DNA of 64,000 bases from assembly GCA_023393015.1 (NCBI GenBank), contig JAEWMY010000005.1, forward strand, positions 1 to 64,000, given 5' to 3'. A program made the translations under genes and the position numbers. The notes below the pieces were generated by a model that was not told the DNA's origin, did no database searches, and saw nothing but the letters and a program-made list of their open reading frames with translations. Below, piece after piece: positions 49,720 to 58,849 of this stretch (the first letter of the stretch is position 1; the number at the start of each line of letters is the position of its first letter). The stretch comes from Spirochaetota bacterium (GTDB taxonomy: Bacteria; Spirochaetota; Spirochaetia; Treponematales; Treponemataceae).

Positions 49720-51813
49720 TCATAATACCGAGCTGACGAGCCGCGGGTAGAGCCGCGAGCCCATGTCCGCCCCGGTGGACGAATCAAGCTGATCGGTAGC
49801 GGCGAAATCCGCGCATCCGACGCACTGCCAGCGCACGTGGGCCGCGTCGCGCGCGGTCCTCTCGTCGCGAATGCCCAGCAGGTTTTCCGCGACGTACTGC
49901 GAGATGAATATCTTGGACGGCCAGGTATTCCTGCTCGTGGAGGAGAGCTTCCATCCCCCCGAAACGGGATCAAGGCATATCCCCGGAACGAGCACGGCCT
50001 CGAGGTGCCGCTTGAGCGCCGCGACGAAATCGCCGTACGGCCCGTCGGGCGATGCCGCATCGGCCGCTCCGCACAAGCCGGGATACACGAGACCCTCGAC
50101 CGCGGGAATGATGCGGGACCGGTTGCCGCCCTCGAAGACGGCCGGGATATAGCCCTCCGGTTCCACGACACGCGCGACTACCGTTTCGGCGATTCTGGCC
50201 GCCGACGCCCTAGCGCGGTCGGCGAGAACCTTGCCGTCCTCACGGGCGCCGGCACCCGCGGCGTCGAGCGTCGCGGCGGCGCACACGAGGGACGCCCAGG
50301 CCTTCGTCGCGATATACAGGTTGTTGCGCGCCTGGCCGAGACTCACGTCGAGCGAGTCGTACGTCGTGATCTCCGAGCCGCCGGCGCACCGGTCGGAGTC
50401 GCGGTCCATGATACCGTCGCCGTTACCGTCGCGGTTCAGTATCGACTCGACGGCCGAATAAAGCGTGCTCGCGTTCTTTTCGAGCCAGGAGCCGTCGTCG
50501 CCGTTATGCGAGTACAGGCACGCCATGAGTATCCAGTTCAGGGTCTCCTCGTAGCTCATATAGCTGAAGCATCCGGTAAGTCCCGGCAACTCGTAGGAAG
50601 ACGTTCCCCGCGGGGTAAAGCAGTCGGCGACGCCCTGGTCGTGCGTCACTGCGAGACCGAATGCGTCGCGGTACGACGATCGCGACATGAGGAAGTCGAG
50701 TTCGTTTTTAACGGTCCAGGGGGAATAGACCAACTCGTGGAAGGCTTGATCGACCGTCAGGTCCAGGGTGTTCATCATCTGATACTCGCCCTCGTTGACG
50801 ATAAAGACGGGCTTCCCTTCCTCGTCGGCCAGGAGCTCGGTGCTCGCGAGATAGCTGTGCGCGGCGTGCGCGGCGAGGAACTTCCGATCGTCCGAAATGG
50901 GCGCGGCGTCGAGAACGCGATCGAGCCCGTCGGCCAAATCGAGCGCGTCGCGCGAACGGGACACGGCATGTATCAGTACGTCGTCAAGGTCGCGAAACAA
51001 CGTCGCCTGGTACGACCGCATGCGCATGCCGGCGGTTACGATCCCGTCGCGGTAGGCGCCGACCGCGATCACGTATTCCTTGCGCTCGCCGGCCTCGACC
51101 TCGAAACGCAGGCAACCATCGGAGGCGAGATGGCGCGTGACGTGCGGCTTGTCGGAAAAGGCCGCGGCGATCGCCATCCAGTCCATTACCTCGGTCACGC
51201 CGGGGGCGGGAGCGGTCGCGAATCCCCACTCGCCGACGTGCGCGAAACCGAGGAGCTTTCCCGGATTCGCGTCGGATAGCGGCCTGCGTATTCCCTGCAT
51301 CCCGAATACCCCGGTCATGGATTCACCGGAACCGGTATTGTCGAACGAAAGTCGGACGTAAATAGCCGGGCACACGCGATCACGAAGGACGGATTCGCTT
51401 GAAGTGGCGGGATCGGGGACCTCGCCGAAAAAGGAGACGACGTTCATCTTCATGCGTCCCGCGGACCACGTTTCTCCCGAGAGGCTCAGCGACCGCTCGA
51501 TCTCATCCCCGCCGAAAAATTCGAACGGGACCTTACCGGGCAACACCTCGGGATGCGCGGCGGCGTCAGGATGCGCCTCTTCTCCGGTATAGGCTTCGAC
51601 GCCCCGGCCTACCTTGACGTCGGGAGCGAAGGGCAACAGAACGGGCTTTCCGGCACCGCGCCGGTATCCGGCGAAAAGCGCCCGTTTCGGCGGCTGCACG
51701 TCGCCGACCACGACGCCGGCGCCGCGGCCGAGACGCCCGAGAACGATTGAGGCGTACGCGCCCCAAATTCCGTGCAATGAATAAAAGTCGCCGTCCTTCG
51801 CAATAACGCCCAT
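49720..51813 (-). CDS. GH52 beta-xylosidase
   Basis: Retaining exo-beta-xylosidase that cleaves xylose from xylo-oligosaccharides; no signal peptide, so intracellular. 697 residues, the usual family length. Family blocks with the catalytic residues are VNEGEYQMMNTLDLTVDQ (nucleophile Glu) and ITTYDSLDVSLGQARNNLY (acid Asp); GYIPAVFEG and IIPAVEGLVYPG also match GH52 xylosidases of Geobacillus, compared from memory. GGGAGTG precedes the ATG. It heads an operon with two sugar-sensor diguanylate cyclases. Confidence 0.93.
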   Translation of the reverse strand: MGVIAKDGDFYSLHGIWGAYASIVLGRLGRGAGVVVGDVQPPKRALFAGYRRGAGKPVLLPFAPDVKVGRGVEAYTGEEAHPDAAAHPEVLPGKVPFEFFGGDEIERSLSLSGETWSAGRMKMNVVSFFGEVPDPATSSESVLRDRVCPAIYVRLSFDNTGSGESMTGVFGMQGIRRPLSDANPGKLLGFAHVGEWGFATAPAPGVTEVMDWMAIAAAFSDKPHVTRHLASDGCLRFEVEAGERKEYVIAVGAYRDGIVTAGMRMRSYQATLFRDLDDVLIHAVSRSRDALDLADGLDRVLDAAPISDDRKFLAAHAAHSYLASTELLADEEGKPVFIVNEGEYQMMNTLDLTVDQAFHELVYSPWTVKNELDFLMSRSSYRDAFGLAVTHDQGVADCFTPRGTSSYELPGLTGCFSYMSYEETLNWILMACLYSHNGDDGSWLEKNASTLYSAVESILNRDGNGDGIMDRDSDRCAGGSEITTYDSLDVSLGQARNNLYIATKAWASLVCAAATLDAAGAGAREDGKVLADRARASAARIAETVVARVVEPEGYIPAVFEGGNRSRIIPAVEGLVYPGLCGAADAASPDGPYGDFVAALKRHLEAVLVPGICLDPVSGGWKLSSTSRNTWPSKIFISQYVAENLLGIRDERTARDAAHVRWQCVGCADFAATDQLDSSTGADMGSRLYPRLVSSVL

Positions 51814-51852
51814 GTATCACTCCCGCCCGGACGCGTAATTGCGCCCCCAGCC

Positions 51853-51881
51853 ATAATACCACGGGTCCGGACGTCTTGAAA
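51853..51881 (-). promoter_or_regulatory. Promoter of the GH52-diguanylate cyclase operon
   Basis: TTTCAA (51881-51876), 17 bases, TATTAT (51858-51853) on the minus strand, about 40 bases before the GH52 start. Confidence 0.45.
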
Positions 51882-51932
51882 GCCTTGATAGGTCGTCACG
51901 AAGGACGAAATCGCGATGGTAAAAGGCGAGTC

Positions 51933-53162
51933 TCAACCAAAGGCAAGCCGCGCGTCCAGGAGCCGTTCCCGCAGGGATTCCATCACCGCGATTTCCGCCG
52001 CCTCGTCCGCACCCTCGAACGTCGCGGAGAAACGGAGATAGGATCCAGCGTCGTCCCAGGGAACGGTTGAGACGTACGCGGTTGTCAAAAGCCACAGGGC
52101 GGCCTCCTCCGCGTTTCCGAACGGAACGTTTCCGGCCGCTACGGGGGCTCGCGCGTAGCAATAGAACGTGCCCGCGGGTTTTGCTGCGTCGAATCCCGCG
52201 TCCCGGAGCGCGCCGACAAGCAGGTCGAGCCTGCGCGAATACCTTTCCCGGGACCGTTCGGTAATCTCCGGATGCGACAGGGCCGTTATGGCGGCCTTCT
52301 GTATCGCGCGAAACTGGCCGGCGTCGGTGTTCTCCTTGATCGAGGCGTACGCGGACACGGCGGTCCGGTTTCCAGTCACGAAGCCCATGCGCCAGCCGGT
52401 CATGTTGAAGGCCTTCGAGAGGGAATGGACCTCGACGCCAACCTCGTCAGCGCCCGGCGTAGAAAGAAAGCTCAAGGGCCGGTTCGAGCCGTAGGTCAGG
52501 GCTCCGTACGCGGCGTCATGTATCACGAGAATCCGGTTGCGTTCCGCGAAACGGACGACTTCCCGAAAGAATTCGGGCGTCGCGGCCGCCCCCGTCGGAT
52601 TGTTCGGATAGTTCAGATAGAGCAGCTTGGCGCGCCGGAGAACCCGGGGAGGGACCTCGGAGAGATCGGGTAAAAAACCGTTTTCGCGCCGGAGCGGAAG
52701 CGCGTGGACCTCGCCCCCGAGATAGCGCGTCCAGCTGGCCGCCACGGGATAGGCCGGACTCGGAACGAGTAGGACGTCGCCGGGATTAATGAAGCACGCC
52801 GGCAGCAACGCGAGTATCTGCTTGGAGCCGATACCGTGCACGATGTTTCCGGCGTCGACGCGGACGTCGTAGACCCGGTCAAGATACCGTGCCGCGGCCT
52901 CCGAAAACTCCCTCGTCCCGTTGTCGGCGTACGAGCGGTTCTCGCGCTTTCCCGCCTCGGACGCGAGCGTCCCGACGACAAGCGGGTCTGCCGCCTCGTC
53001 CGACTCGCCGATACCGAGATCGATGATCGGAACATCGGGGCGGGCGAGCGCGGCCTCCGCCTTCGCCCTCTTGATACGCTCGAATTTGTATTCAGTCCTT
53101 CCCCCGCCGAACGAGGCGCCGCCGAGTCGCTCCGCGACGATATCGCCGACGAATCCCGTCAT
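51933..53162 (-). CDS. dapL: LL-diaminopimelate aminotransferase
   Basis: Makes LL-diaminopimelate directly from tetrahydrodipicolinate in lysine and peptidoglycan synthesis. 409 residues, class I/II aminotransferase: TEYKFERIKRAKAEA at the start, DLGIGESDEAAD, YLNYPNNPTGA, the PLP lysine in VHSLSKAFNMTGWRMGF and YCYARAP near the end. It overlaps lysA as ATGA. Its pairing with a DAP decarboxylase supports the assignment; a related substrate cannot be excluded. Confidence 0.85.
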   Translation of the reverse strand: MTGFVGDIVAERLGGASFGGGRTEYKFERIKRAKAEAALARPDVPIIDLGIGESDEAADPLVVGTLASEAGKRENRSYADNGTREFSEAAARYLDRVYDVRVDAGNIVHGIGSKQILALLPACFINPGDVLLVPSPAYPVAASWTRYLGGEVHALPLRRENGFLPDLSEVPPRVLRRAKLLYLNYPNNPTGAAATPEFFREVVRFAERNRILVIHDAAYGALTYGSNRPLSFLSTPGADEVGVEVHSLSKAFNMTGWRMGFVTGNRTAVSAYASIKENTDAGQFRAIQKAAITALSHPEITERSRERYSRRLDLLVGALRDAGFDAAKPAGTFYCYARAPVAAGNVPFGNAEEAALWLLTTAYVSTVPWDDAGSYLRFSATFEGADEAAEIAVMESLRERLLDARLAFG

Positions 53163-54487
53163 CTTTCCTCCGAATCTTGCCTGTCAGCGGCTTCCCTTTG
53201 CGCGAAGCGCCCGACCGCGCCGAAATCGAGGGTACCGAAATGATCGTCGAGCGTTTCGGCGCGCCGTATCCGCAGGACGCTCCCGTCGGAGCGGAGCAGC
53301 AATTCGGCGGAGCGCAGCTTGCCGTTGTAATTGAAGCCCATCGAATGCCCGTGCGCGCCCGCGTCGTGTATGACGACGAGGTCGCCGATCCCGATCTCCG
53401 GCAATTCCCGGTCCACCGCGAACCGGTCGAACGACTCGCACAGCGACCCGGTCACGTCGTATTTACCGGCCGCCGGCAAGTTCTCCTTCCCCGCGACGGT
53501 AACGTGATGGTACGCTCCGTATATGGCGGGACGCATCAGGTTCGCCATACAGGCGTCGAGGCCGACGTGCGTCTTGTAGATCCGCTTGACGTGAAGCACG
53601 CGCGACACGAGCCATCCGTACGGCCCGGTTACGAACCTTCCGCACTCGAGGTACAGCGCGAGGGGATCGAGTCCGGCCGGAACGACGATCCGTTCGTACC
53701 GGGCGCGAATCTCGGCCGAAAGGGCCTCGATGTCGAGCGGCTGCTCCCCGGGGCGGTAGGGAATCCCGAAGCCGCCGCTCATGTTGACGAACTCGACGCG
53801 GATTCCGAGCCGCTCCCGTACCTCGCGCGCGAGATCGAAGAGCATCGAGGCGGTATCGGCGAGATACTCGGCCTTGAGTTCGTTGGAGACGATGAACGAA
53901 TGGAGGCCGAACCTGCGCGCGCCCTTGTCGCGGAGCGTCGCCAGGCCCTCGAAGACCTGCTCCCGGGTAAAACCGTACTTGGCCTCTTCCGGATTTCCCA
54001 TGATGGACGTTCCCGTCCTGAGCTTTCCCGGGTTGTACCGGACCGATATCACCTCGGGAATGCCGCACGTACGCTCGAGAACCGGGATGTGCGAGATATC
54101 GTCCAGGTTGATGATCGCGCCGAGTTCGGCCGCCTTCGCGAATTCCCCGACCGGCGTATCGTTCGAGGAGAACATGACGGACTCCCCCGTGATCCCGGAG
54201 CGCTCGGAAAGGACGAGCTCCGCGAGCGAACTCGCGTCCGCGCCGAACCCCTCCTCGCGGAGGATGGAGAGGATAAAGGGATTCGGCGTCGCCTTGACGG
54301 CGAAGTACTCGCGAAAGCCGCGGTTCCAGGAAAAGGCGGCGAGCAGGCGCCGCGCGTTCCGGCGAATACCCTCCTCGTCGTACAGGTGGAAGGGCGTCGG
54401 GTGGTCCCGGCACACGCGCTCGAGTACTTCCCGGGACAGGGGAAACCGCTTCGTCTCCGCGGCGTCTTTGTTTCTTTCGCCGTTCAT
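53159..54487 (-). CDS. lysA: Diaminopimelate decarboxylase
   Basis: PLP-dependent (fold III) decarboxylase, last step of lysine synthesis; 442 residues. The PLP lysine is in REYFAVKATPNP. FGLHSFIVSNELKAEYLADT, MSGGFGIPYRPGE, ECGRFVTGPYG and GSLCESFDRFA are characteristic of the clostridial/spirochaetal LysA branch. The ATG at 54487 overlaps the regulator's stop and has AAGGAG. Lysine decarboxylases and related enzymes share the fold; the dapL neighbour favours LysA. Confidence 0.87.
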   Translation of the reverse strand: MNGERNKDAAETKRFPLSREVLERVCRDHPTPFHLYDEEGIRRNARRLLAAFSWNRGFREYFAVKATPNPFILSILREEGFGADASSLAELVLSERSGITGESVMFSSNDTPVGEFAKAAELGAIINLDDISHIPVLERTCGIPEVISVRYNPGKLRTGTSIMGNPEEAKYGFTREQVFEGLATLRDKGARRFGLHSFIVSNELKAEYLADTASMLFDLAREVRERLGIRVEFVNMSGGFGIPYRPGEQPLDIEALSAEIRARYERIVVPAGLDPLALYLECGRFVTGPYGWLVSRVLHVKRIYKTHVGLDACMANLMRPAIYGAYHHVTVAGKENLPAAGKYDVTGSLCESFDRFAVDRELPEIGIGDLVVIHDAGAHGHSMGFNYNGKLRSAELLLRSDGSVLRIRRAETLDDHFGTLDFGAVGRFAQREAADRQDSEER

Positions 54488-55281
54488 GAATGCTCCTTTC
54501 CCCGCGCGATCTCGGCGAGGCGTATCTCGTTGCGGAGGGCCGTCTTGAAAAGCTCGACGAGGTTGGGATGGTCGGAATAGAGACACGTCGCCTCGCGCGT
54601 GTCATCGCCGAGATCCCCGGTCATGACGAAACGCGAATCGGCGATGGCGCGGATCTGCCCGGGCTCGCACGGAAGCGCGTGAACGGTCGCTCCCGAAAGA
54701 AAGGCGAAATCCCCGACCGACCGCGCCGTATCGGCCATCCGCGCGGTATCGGCGTCGGTAATCACGACCAGTTTCTTTCCGGCGCGCAGGTGCGCGGATA
54801 TCTCGTCGGACAGGAGCCGCAAGACATCCCCGCCGAGGGCGAGATACGCGCGCTCCTCCGACCCCGCGACGAGGTGCCGAAGACGGTCGAGTATCCGCGC
54901 TTCCCCGCGAATGGTTATATACCTGCCGGGAGCCTCGCGTCGAACGGGCAGGACCTCGAGCAGACGGTCCCGGACGGCCGAAAGGGAGCGCAGCGAGCTT
55001 TCGCACCATTCGGCGGGCGGGACGGCTTGATACCGGACGGGAGAACCCTCGACAGTCCACGCGGCGCCCTTATCGACAAGGGACGCGAGCGTGGTATACG
55101 CGTTTGACCGGGATACCGAGAGGGCCTTGGAGAGCTCGTATCCGTTCAGTTCTCCTTCCGTTAACAGCGCGAGATATACGCTCGCCTCCAGCGCGGAAAG
55201 CCCGAAACGGGATAAAAGATATGCCGGACTGCGTTCTCCGGATACTTCACGATGGTAAACCGTGCTATTTTGGTGTTCCAT
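54484..55281 (-). CDS. TrmB-family transcriptional regulator
   Basis: A 265-residue TrmB-type regulator. Winged helix at 20-85 (LSALEASVYLALLTEGELNG, SVSRSNAYTTLASLVDKGA), a coiled linker, and a C-terminal sensor domain like a phospholipase-D-fold half. No sugar-binding signature was recognised. It is the first gene of an operon with lysA and dapL, linked by four-base overlaps. The start ATG lies inside a 20-base palindrome and there is no ribosome site; the promoter places the first transcribed base at the ATG. Autoregulation is very likely. Confidence 0.82.
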   Translation of the reverse strand: MEHQNSTVYHREVSGERSPAYLLSRFGLSALEASVYLALLTEGELNGYELSKALSVSRSNAYTTLASLVDKGAAWTVEGSPVRYQAVPPAEWCESSLRSLSAVRDRLLEVLPVRREAPGRYITIRGEARILDRLRHLVAGSEERAYLALGGDVLRLLSDEISAHLRAGKKLVVITDADTARMADTARSVGDFAFLSGATVHALPCEPGQIRAIADSRFVMTGDLGDDTREATCLYSDHPNLVELFKTALRNEIRLAEIARGKEHS

Positions 55282-55292
55282 ATATGGAACAC
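55273..55292. promoter_or_regulatory. 20-bp perfect palindromic operator over the TrmB-type gene start
   Basis: GTGTTCCATATATGGAACAC is fully self-complementary, overlaps the -10 box and contains the start codon. It is the best candidate binding site of the regulator itself. Confidence 0.75.
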
Positions 55293-55317
55293 TACTAGCA
55301 ATTGCGCATACTGTCAA
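55289..55317 (-). promoter_or_regulatory. Promoter of the regulator-lysA-dapL operon
   Basis: TTGACA (55317-55312), 17 bases, TAGTGT (55294-55289) on the minus strand. The start site falls on the ATG at 55281 within a base or two. Confidence 0.6.
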
Positions 55318-55324
55318 CTATTAC

Positions 55325-55353
55325 TTGACAACTCCCTGATCTATTACTAGTAT
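55325..55353 (+). promoter_or_regulatory. Promoter of the tetR gene, divergent from the TrmB promoter
   Basis: TTGACA (55325-55330), 17 bases, TAGTAT (55348-55353). Its -35 and that of the divergent promoter form the inverted repeat TGTCAA-N7-TTGACA. Confidence 0.65.
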
Positions 55354-55368
55354 TAACTAACTGGTTAA
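55353..55368. promoter_or_regulatory. Candidate TetR operator 1
   Basis: TTAACTAACTGGTTAA, with TTAAC/GTTAA ends, starts at the last base of the tetR -10 box and covers the transcription start. The core AACTAAC recurs twice in front of the RND gene. Confidence 0.55.
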
Positions 55369-55384
55369 TTCAGAGGAGAGAACC

Positions 55385-56008
55385 GTGGCGCCGGAGATTG
55401 CAGAACAGAAGACAAAAGAACGAATACTCACGGCGGCCGCGGCGGAATTCGCCTCAAAGGGGTTTGACGGCGCCAGGGTTGACGAAATCGCCCGGCGCGC
55501 GGGAGTCAACAAGGCGCTCATCTATTACTATTACAACGGCAAGGAAGAGCTCCTCGAAATCCTGTTCACTTCGATGTCCGAGGAGATACTCGCCTCCGAT
55601 CCGATGACCGGCATGCACAAAACGGATTTTTCCGATAAACGCGCTCTTTACGCGCTCATGAACGGCTTCCTTGACGTCCTTGAGGAACGCCAGGACGTGA
55701 TTCGACTTGCCCTCATGGAACTCGCGAAGCGTACGCCGATCAATTCCGTGATTTTCTCGATCGTGGAAAAGATCATGGAACGAATGTTCTCGCTTCCGGT
55801 CGCCGAGGAGATGCGCAAGCCAGATAACATGCAGCAAGCGATGATTACCGAGTTTTTTACCGGAATCCTTCCCATCCTGGACTATGTCGCGTATCACGAG
55901 ATTTGGATGGAGCGTTTCGGAATCGACGAGGCAACCCTTCGGGCGAACTTTATCGAATCATTTTTGGGCACCCATTTTGCCTATACGGTCCCGAAGATGA
56001 GTCACTAA
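55385..56008 (+). CDS. TetR-family repressor of the export operon
   Basis: A 207-residue TetR regulator. Helix-turn-helix near residues 27-50 (GARVDEIARRAGVNKALIYYYY), then an all-helical ligand domain. GTG start with GAGGAGAG upstream. It is followed by an RND exporter unit whose leader carries the same motif as its own promoter, so it probably represses both in the absence of a hydrophobic inducer. Confidence 0.9.
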   Translation: MAPEIAEQKTKERILTAAAAEFASKGFDGARVDEIARRAGVNKALIYYYYNGKEELLEILFTSMSEEILASDPMTGMHKTDFSDKRALYALMNGFLDVLEERQDVIRLALMELAKRTPINSVIFSIVEKIMERMFSLPVAEEMRKPDNMQQAMITEFFTGILPILDYVAYHEIWMERFGIDEATLRANFIESFLGTHFAYTVPKMSH

Positions 56009-56036
56009 GGAGGATGTTTTTATATATAGCAGAAAT

Positions 56037-56081
56037 AACTATCCAGTTAGTTTTTTTGCCTTTTATTTAACTAACCGTTTA
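56037..56081. promoter_or_regulatory. Candidate TetR operators 2 and 3 before the RND gene
   Basis: CCAGTTAGTT (56043-56052, the reverse complement of AACTAACTGG) and TTAACTAACCGTTTA (56067-56081). A weak promoter (TTGCCT, then TATATA at about 56080) overlaps them, but its start would fall after the AAGGAGG ribosome site. Transcription may therefore come mainly from the tetR promoter. Confidence 0.45.
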
Positions 56082-56095
56082 TATAAGGAGGACTT

Positions 56096-58849
56096 ATGAA
56101 CACAGACGGATGGGCCGGGACTCTCGGCCGCAAGATCGTCGCCGCCGCCGTCCCGATACTCGCGGGAACGGCCGTCCTTGTCGCGGCTTCGCTGATAGCC
56201 GCCTCGAGACTCGGAGTCGATACGGAGATTGCGAACATGCTTCCCCCCGACAACCCCGTAGCCCGAAGCTATTCCGGGATTTCGGACGAATTCGAATCGA
56301 CGTCATCGCTCATCGTCATGGTAAACGCCGACGGACGCGAAGCCCTTATCGAAGCCGCCGAGGCCTTCGTCGCGCGGTTATCGGACGACCCGCGCGCTGA
56401 AAAACTCGTTCGATCGACCCGGGTACGGCTGGACAGGGCCTTCGCCGAAAAATGGGGCCTCATGACGACCGACACGGACGACCTCAAGGACATGGAGTCC
56501 GCGCTCGGTCAGTCGGGGCTCGTTCCCCTGTTGCGCGCGACGAACGACGTAATCGAAAGCAAACTGGGAGACGGCGACAACGAGGAGGTCGAGGGGGCCG
56601 AGGGAGAAGACGCGTCGTTCGCCTTGATGTCGAAATTCGCCCTGTTCGCAAGGCGCCTTGCCGCCGCGATCGAGGCCGGCAATACGAATTCCGGCGGAGA
56701 GGCGGCCCAAGCCCTCGCGGACGCGTGGATATTCGGCGAGGAATACATGATCGACCCCGAGGAGCGGTCGCTTCTCCTGCAAGTCAGGCCACGCTTCGCG
56801 ATCGGGGACAGGGCGAAACTTACCGAACTCCTCGCGGCCGCGGGCGACATCGCGAACGCGGTCTCCGCTGACCTGGCGGACTTTCGGGGAACGGTATCGT
56901 TCTCGTTTACCGGAGACGTCGCCAACGAGGCCGCTGAACAGGAAGCGCTGGGGGCCGACGTCTTCTATCCGTCCATACTTGCATTCGTGCTGATAGTGGG
57001 CCTGTTCTATTTCTCGTTCAACAGGAAACGTTCCATCGCCTTCGCCCTTCTCGCGCTGCTCGTCGGTATCGCGGTCGACATCGGTTTCGCGGCCCTGACG
57101 GTCGCGAAGCTCAACATGATCACGAGCTCGTTCGGCGCCCTTCTCGTCGGACTCGGCATCGACTTCGGAATACATATCGTGTCCCGATATGACGATTCCG
57201 CCAATCTCGGCGCGAGTCCGGCCGACGCGATGGCGAGCGTGTTTTCCGAAACCTTCATGCCCGTCGCGATCGGCGGCGTCACGACGGCCATCGCGTTCTA
57301 TTCGTTGCTCGCGTCCCGGACTATCGCCTTCAGACAGTTCGGACTCATCGCGGGAACGGGAATCCTTACGACCCTCGCGGCGGCCTTTGTCGTCCTTCCG
57401 GCCCTGCTCGCCGTTTTCGGCGGCGGCCCGAGGGCTCCGGGCAGTGCGGTTCGCGGAAAGCTGGATTTCTCGATATCTCGTAAAATCGCGTCGGCGGCTT
57501 CAGCCAACCCCGTCATCGTTCTCGTCCTTGCGGCCGTCGCGGTAGCCGTTAGCGCGTATCATATTCCGTCGAACTCGTTCGAGTACGATCTCAGGAGGAT
57601 CGGTCCGCGCGACTCCTCTTCGATGCGCGCGGAGAACGTCGTGGCCGAGCGCTTCGGAATCTCGGTATGGCAGCATTTCGCCCTTGCCGGTTCGGTCGAC
57701 GAGGCGCGCGAACTCGCCGCGCGCTACGAGAAAGCGCCCTTCGTGCGCGGCGCGGAGTCGATCGCCGACTACGTGGTATCGCCGGAAGAGGCGCGGGATC
57801 GGCTCGAAATCCTCGCCCGAATCGAAGCTTCCCGAAACGGTATGACGCTCTCGGGCCCATGGACGGGGGACGACGCCGGCGGCTTCGCCGACGAGCTGCA
57901 ACGGCTCGAATGGAACATGGTCGAGCTCGGGGATCTGGCCGCCGCCTCGCTCGGCGAGAAATCTCTGCCCGTGAGAAAGCGGAACGCGATGATACGCGAG
58001 GTATTCGGATCGGACACCGGCGCCGCGGGACAGGAAGTCTTCGGGAACGCCATCGCCGCGACGAACGAACTGCTCGCCCGCGATCCCGAAGGAGGGCTCC
58101 GCGTCCTCTCCAAGCTCGACGGCGAGTTCGCCGAGGCCATGGACGCGCGGATCGACGCGCTCGTCTCCGCGGGCAGGCCGCTCGCGCCGGAGGACCTCCC
58201 CGAGGACCTGCGTTCCGACCTCGTTACCGACGACGGGCTTCGTTACCTCGTTCACATACAGGGCGCGGCGGATCTTTCCGGCGACGAGGCCGTCCGGAGT
58301 TTCGCCGAGGGGATCGCGCGGGTCAAGCCCGACACGACGGGAACCCTTTCGCTCGGACTCGCGCTTTCGGGCGAAATACTCAGGGAATCGGAACGGGCGG
58401 CCGTTATCGTCGGCGCGCTTATTTTTGTCGCCGTCTTTCTGGGTTTCGGGTCGCTGCGCCCGACGCTCGTATCCGCGACCGCGTTCCTCTGCGCGTTCGC
58501 CTGGGTGTTCGGCCTCTCGCCCGCGATCGGAAAATTCAACATCGTCAACATACTCGCCCTTCCACTCATTATCGGTATCGGAATCGACTACTGCGTTCAC
58601 GTGATCAGCGCCCTTGCCGACAAGGAGGATCCCGCCCTCGCGCTCGGGAAGACGATCAAGTCGGTCACCCTCAGCATGCTCACGACGCTCATAGGCTTCG
58701 GTTCCCTCGCGCTCATCGGTCAGTTCAAGAGCGTCTCCGATCTCGGAAAAACGCTTTCCGCGGGAATCGTCTGCTGTTATCTGACCGCGATACTCGTAGT
58801 TCCGGCCCTTATGGGCCTTCGAAGCAAACGTTCAAGGAGTAGATCATGA
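56096..58849 (+). CDS. RND/MMPL-family exporter
   Basis: Inner-membrane proton-driven transporter of 917 residues, two related halves each with one membrane helix, a large periplasmic loop and five more helices. The proton-relay motifs are GLGIDFGIHIVSRYDD (near 355) and GIGIDYCVHVISALAD (near 830). This MMPL branch moves lipids or other hydrophobic compounds to the outer membrane. AAGGAGG before ATG. The next gene overlaps as ATGA. Confidence 0.92.
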   Translation: MNTDGWAGTLGRKIVAAAVPILAGTAVLVAASLIAASRLGVDTEIANMLPPDNPVARSYSGISDEFESTSSLIVMVNADGREALIEAAEAFVARLSDDPRAEKLVRSTRVRLDRAFAEKWGLMTTDTDDLKDMESALGQSGLVPLLRATNDVIESKLGDGDNEEVEGAEGEDASFALMSKFALFARRLAAAIEAGNTNSGGEAAQALADAWIFGEEYMIDPEERSLLLQVRPRFAIGDRAKLTELLAAAGDIANAVSADLADFRGTVSFSFTGDVANEAAEQEALGADVFYPSILAFVLIVGLFYFSFNRKRSIAFALLALLVGIAVDIGFAALTVAKLNMITSSFGALLVGLGIDFGIHIVSRYDDSANLGASPADAMASVFSETFMPVAIGGVTTAIAFYSLLASRTIAFRQFGLIAGTGILTTLAAAFVVLPALLAVFGGGPRAPGSAVRGKLDFSISRKIASAASANPVIVLVLAAVAVAVSAYHIPSNSFEYDLRRIGPRDSSSMRAENVVAERFGISVWQHFALAGSVDEARELAARYEKAPFVRGAESIADYVVSPEEARDRLEILARIEASRNGMTLSGPWTGDDAGGFADELQRLEWNMVELGDLAAASLGEKSLPVRKRNAMIREVFGSDTGAAGQEVFGNAIAATNELLARDPEGGLRVLSKLDGEFAEAMDARIDALVSAGRPLAPEDLPEDLRSDLVTDDGLRYLVHIQGAADLSGDEAVRSFAEGIARVKPDTTGTLSLGLALSGEILRESERAAVIVGALIFVAVFLGFGSLRPTLVSATAFLCAFAWVFGLSPAIGKFNIVNILALPLIIGIGIDYCVHVISALADKEDPALALGKTIKSVTLSMLTTLIGFGSLALIGQFKSVSDLGKTLSAGIVCCYLTAILVVPALMGLRSKRSRSRS

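Noticed and set aside
47798..49750. 650-codon plus-strand open frame opposite the first diguanylate cyclase
   Set aside because: Antisense artefact of high GC; no motif, no ribosome site.
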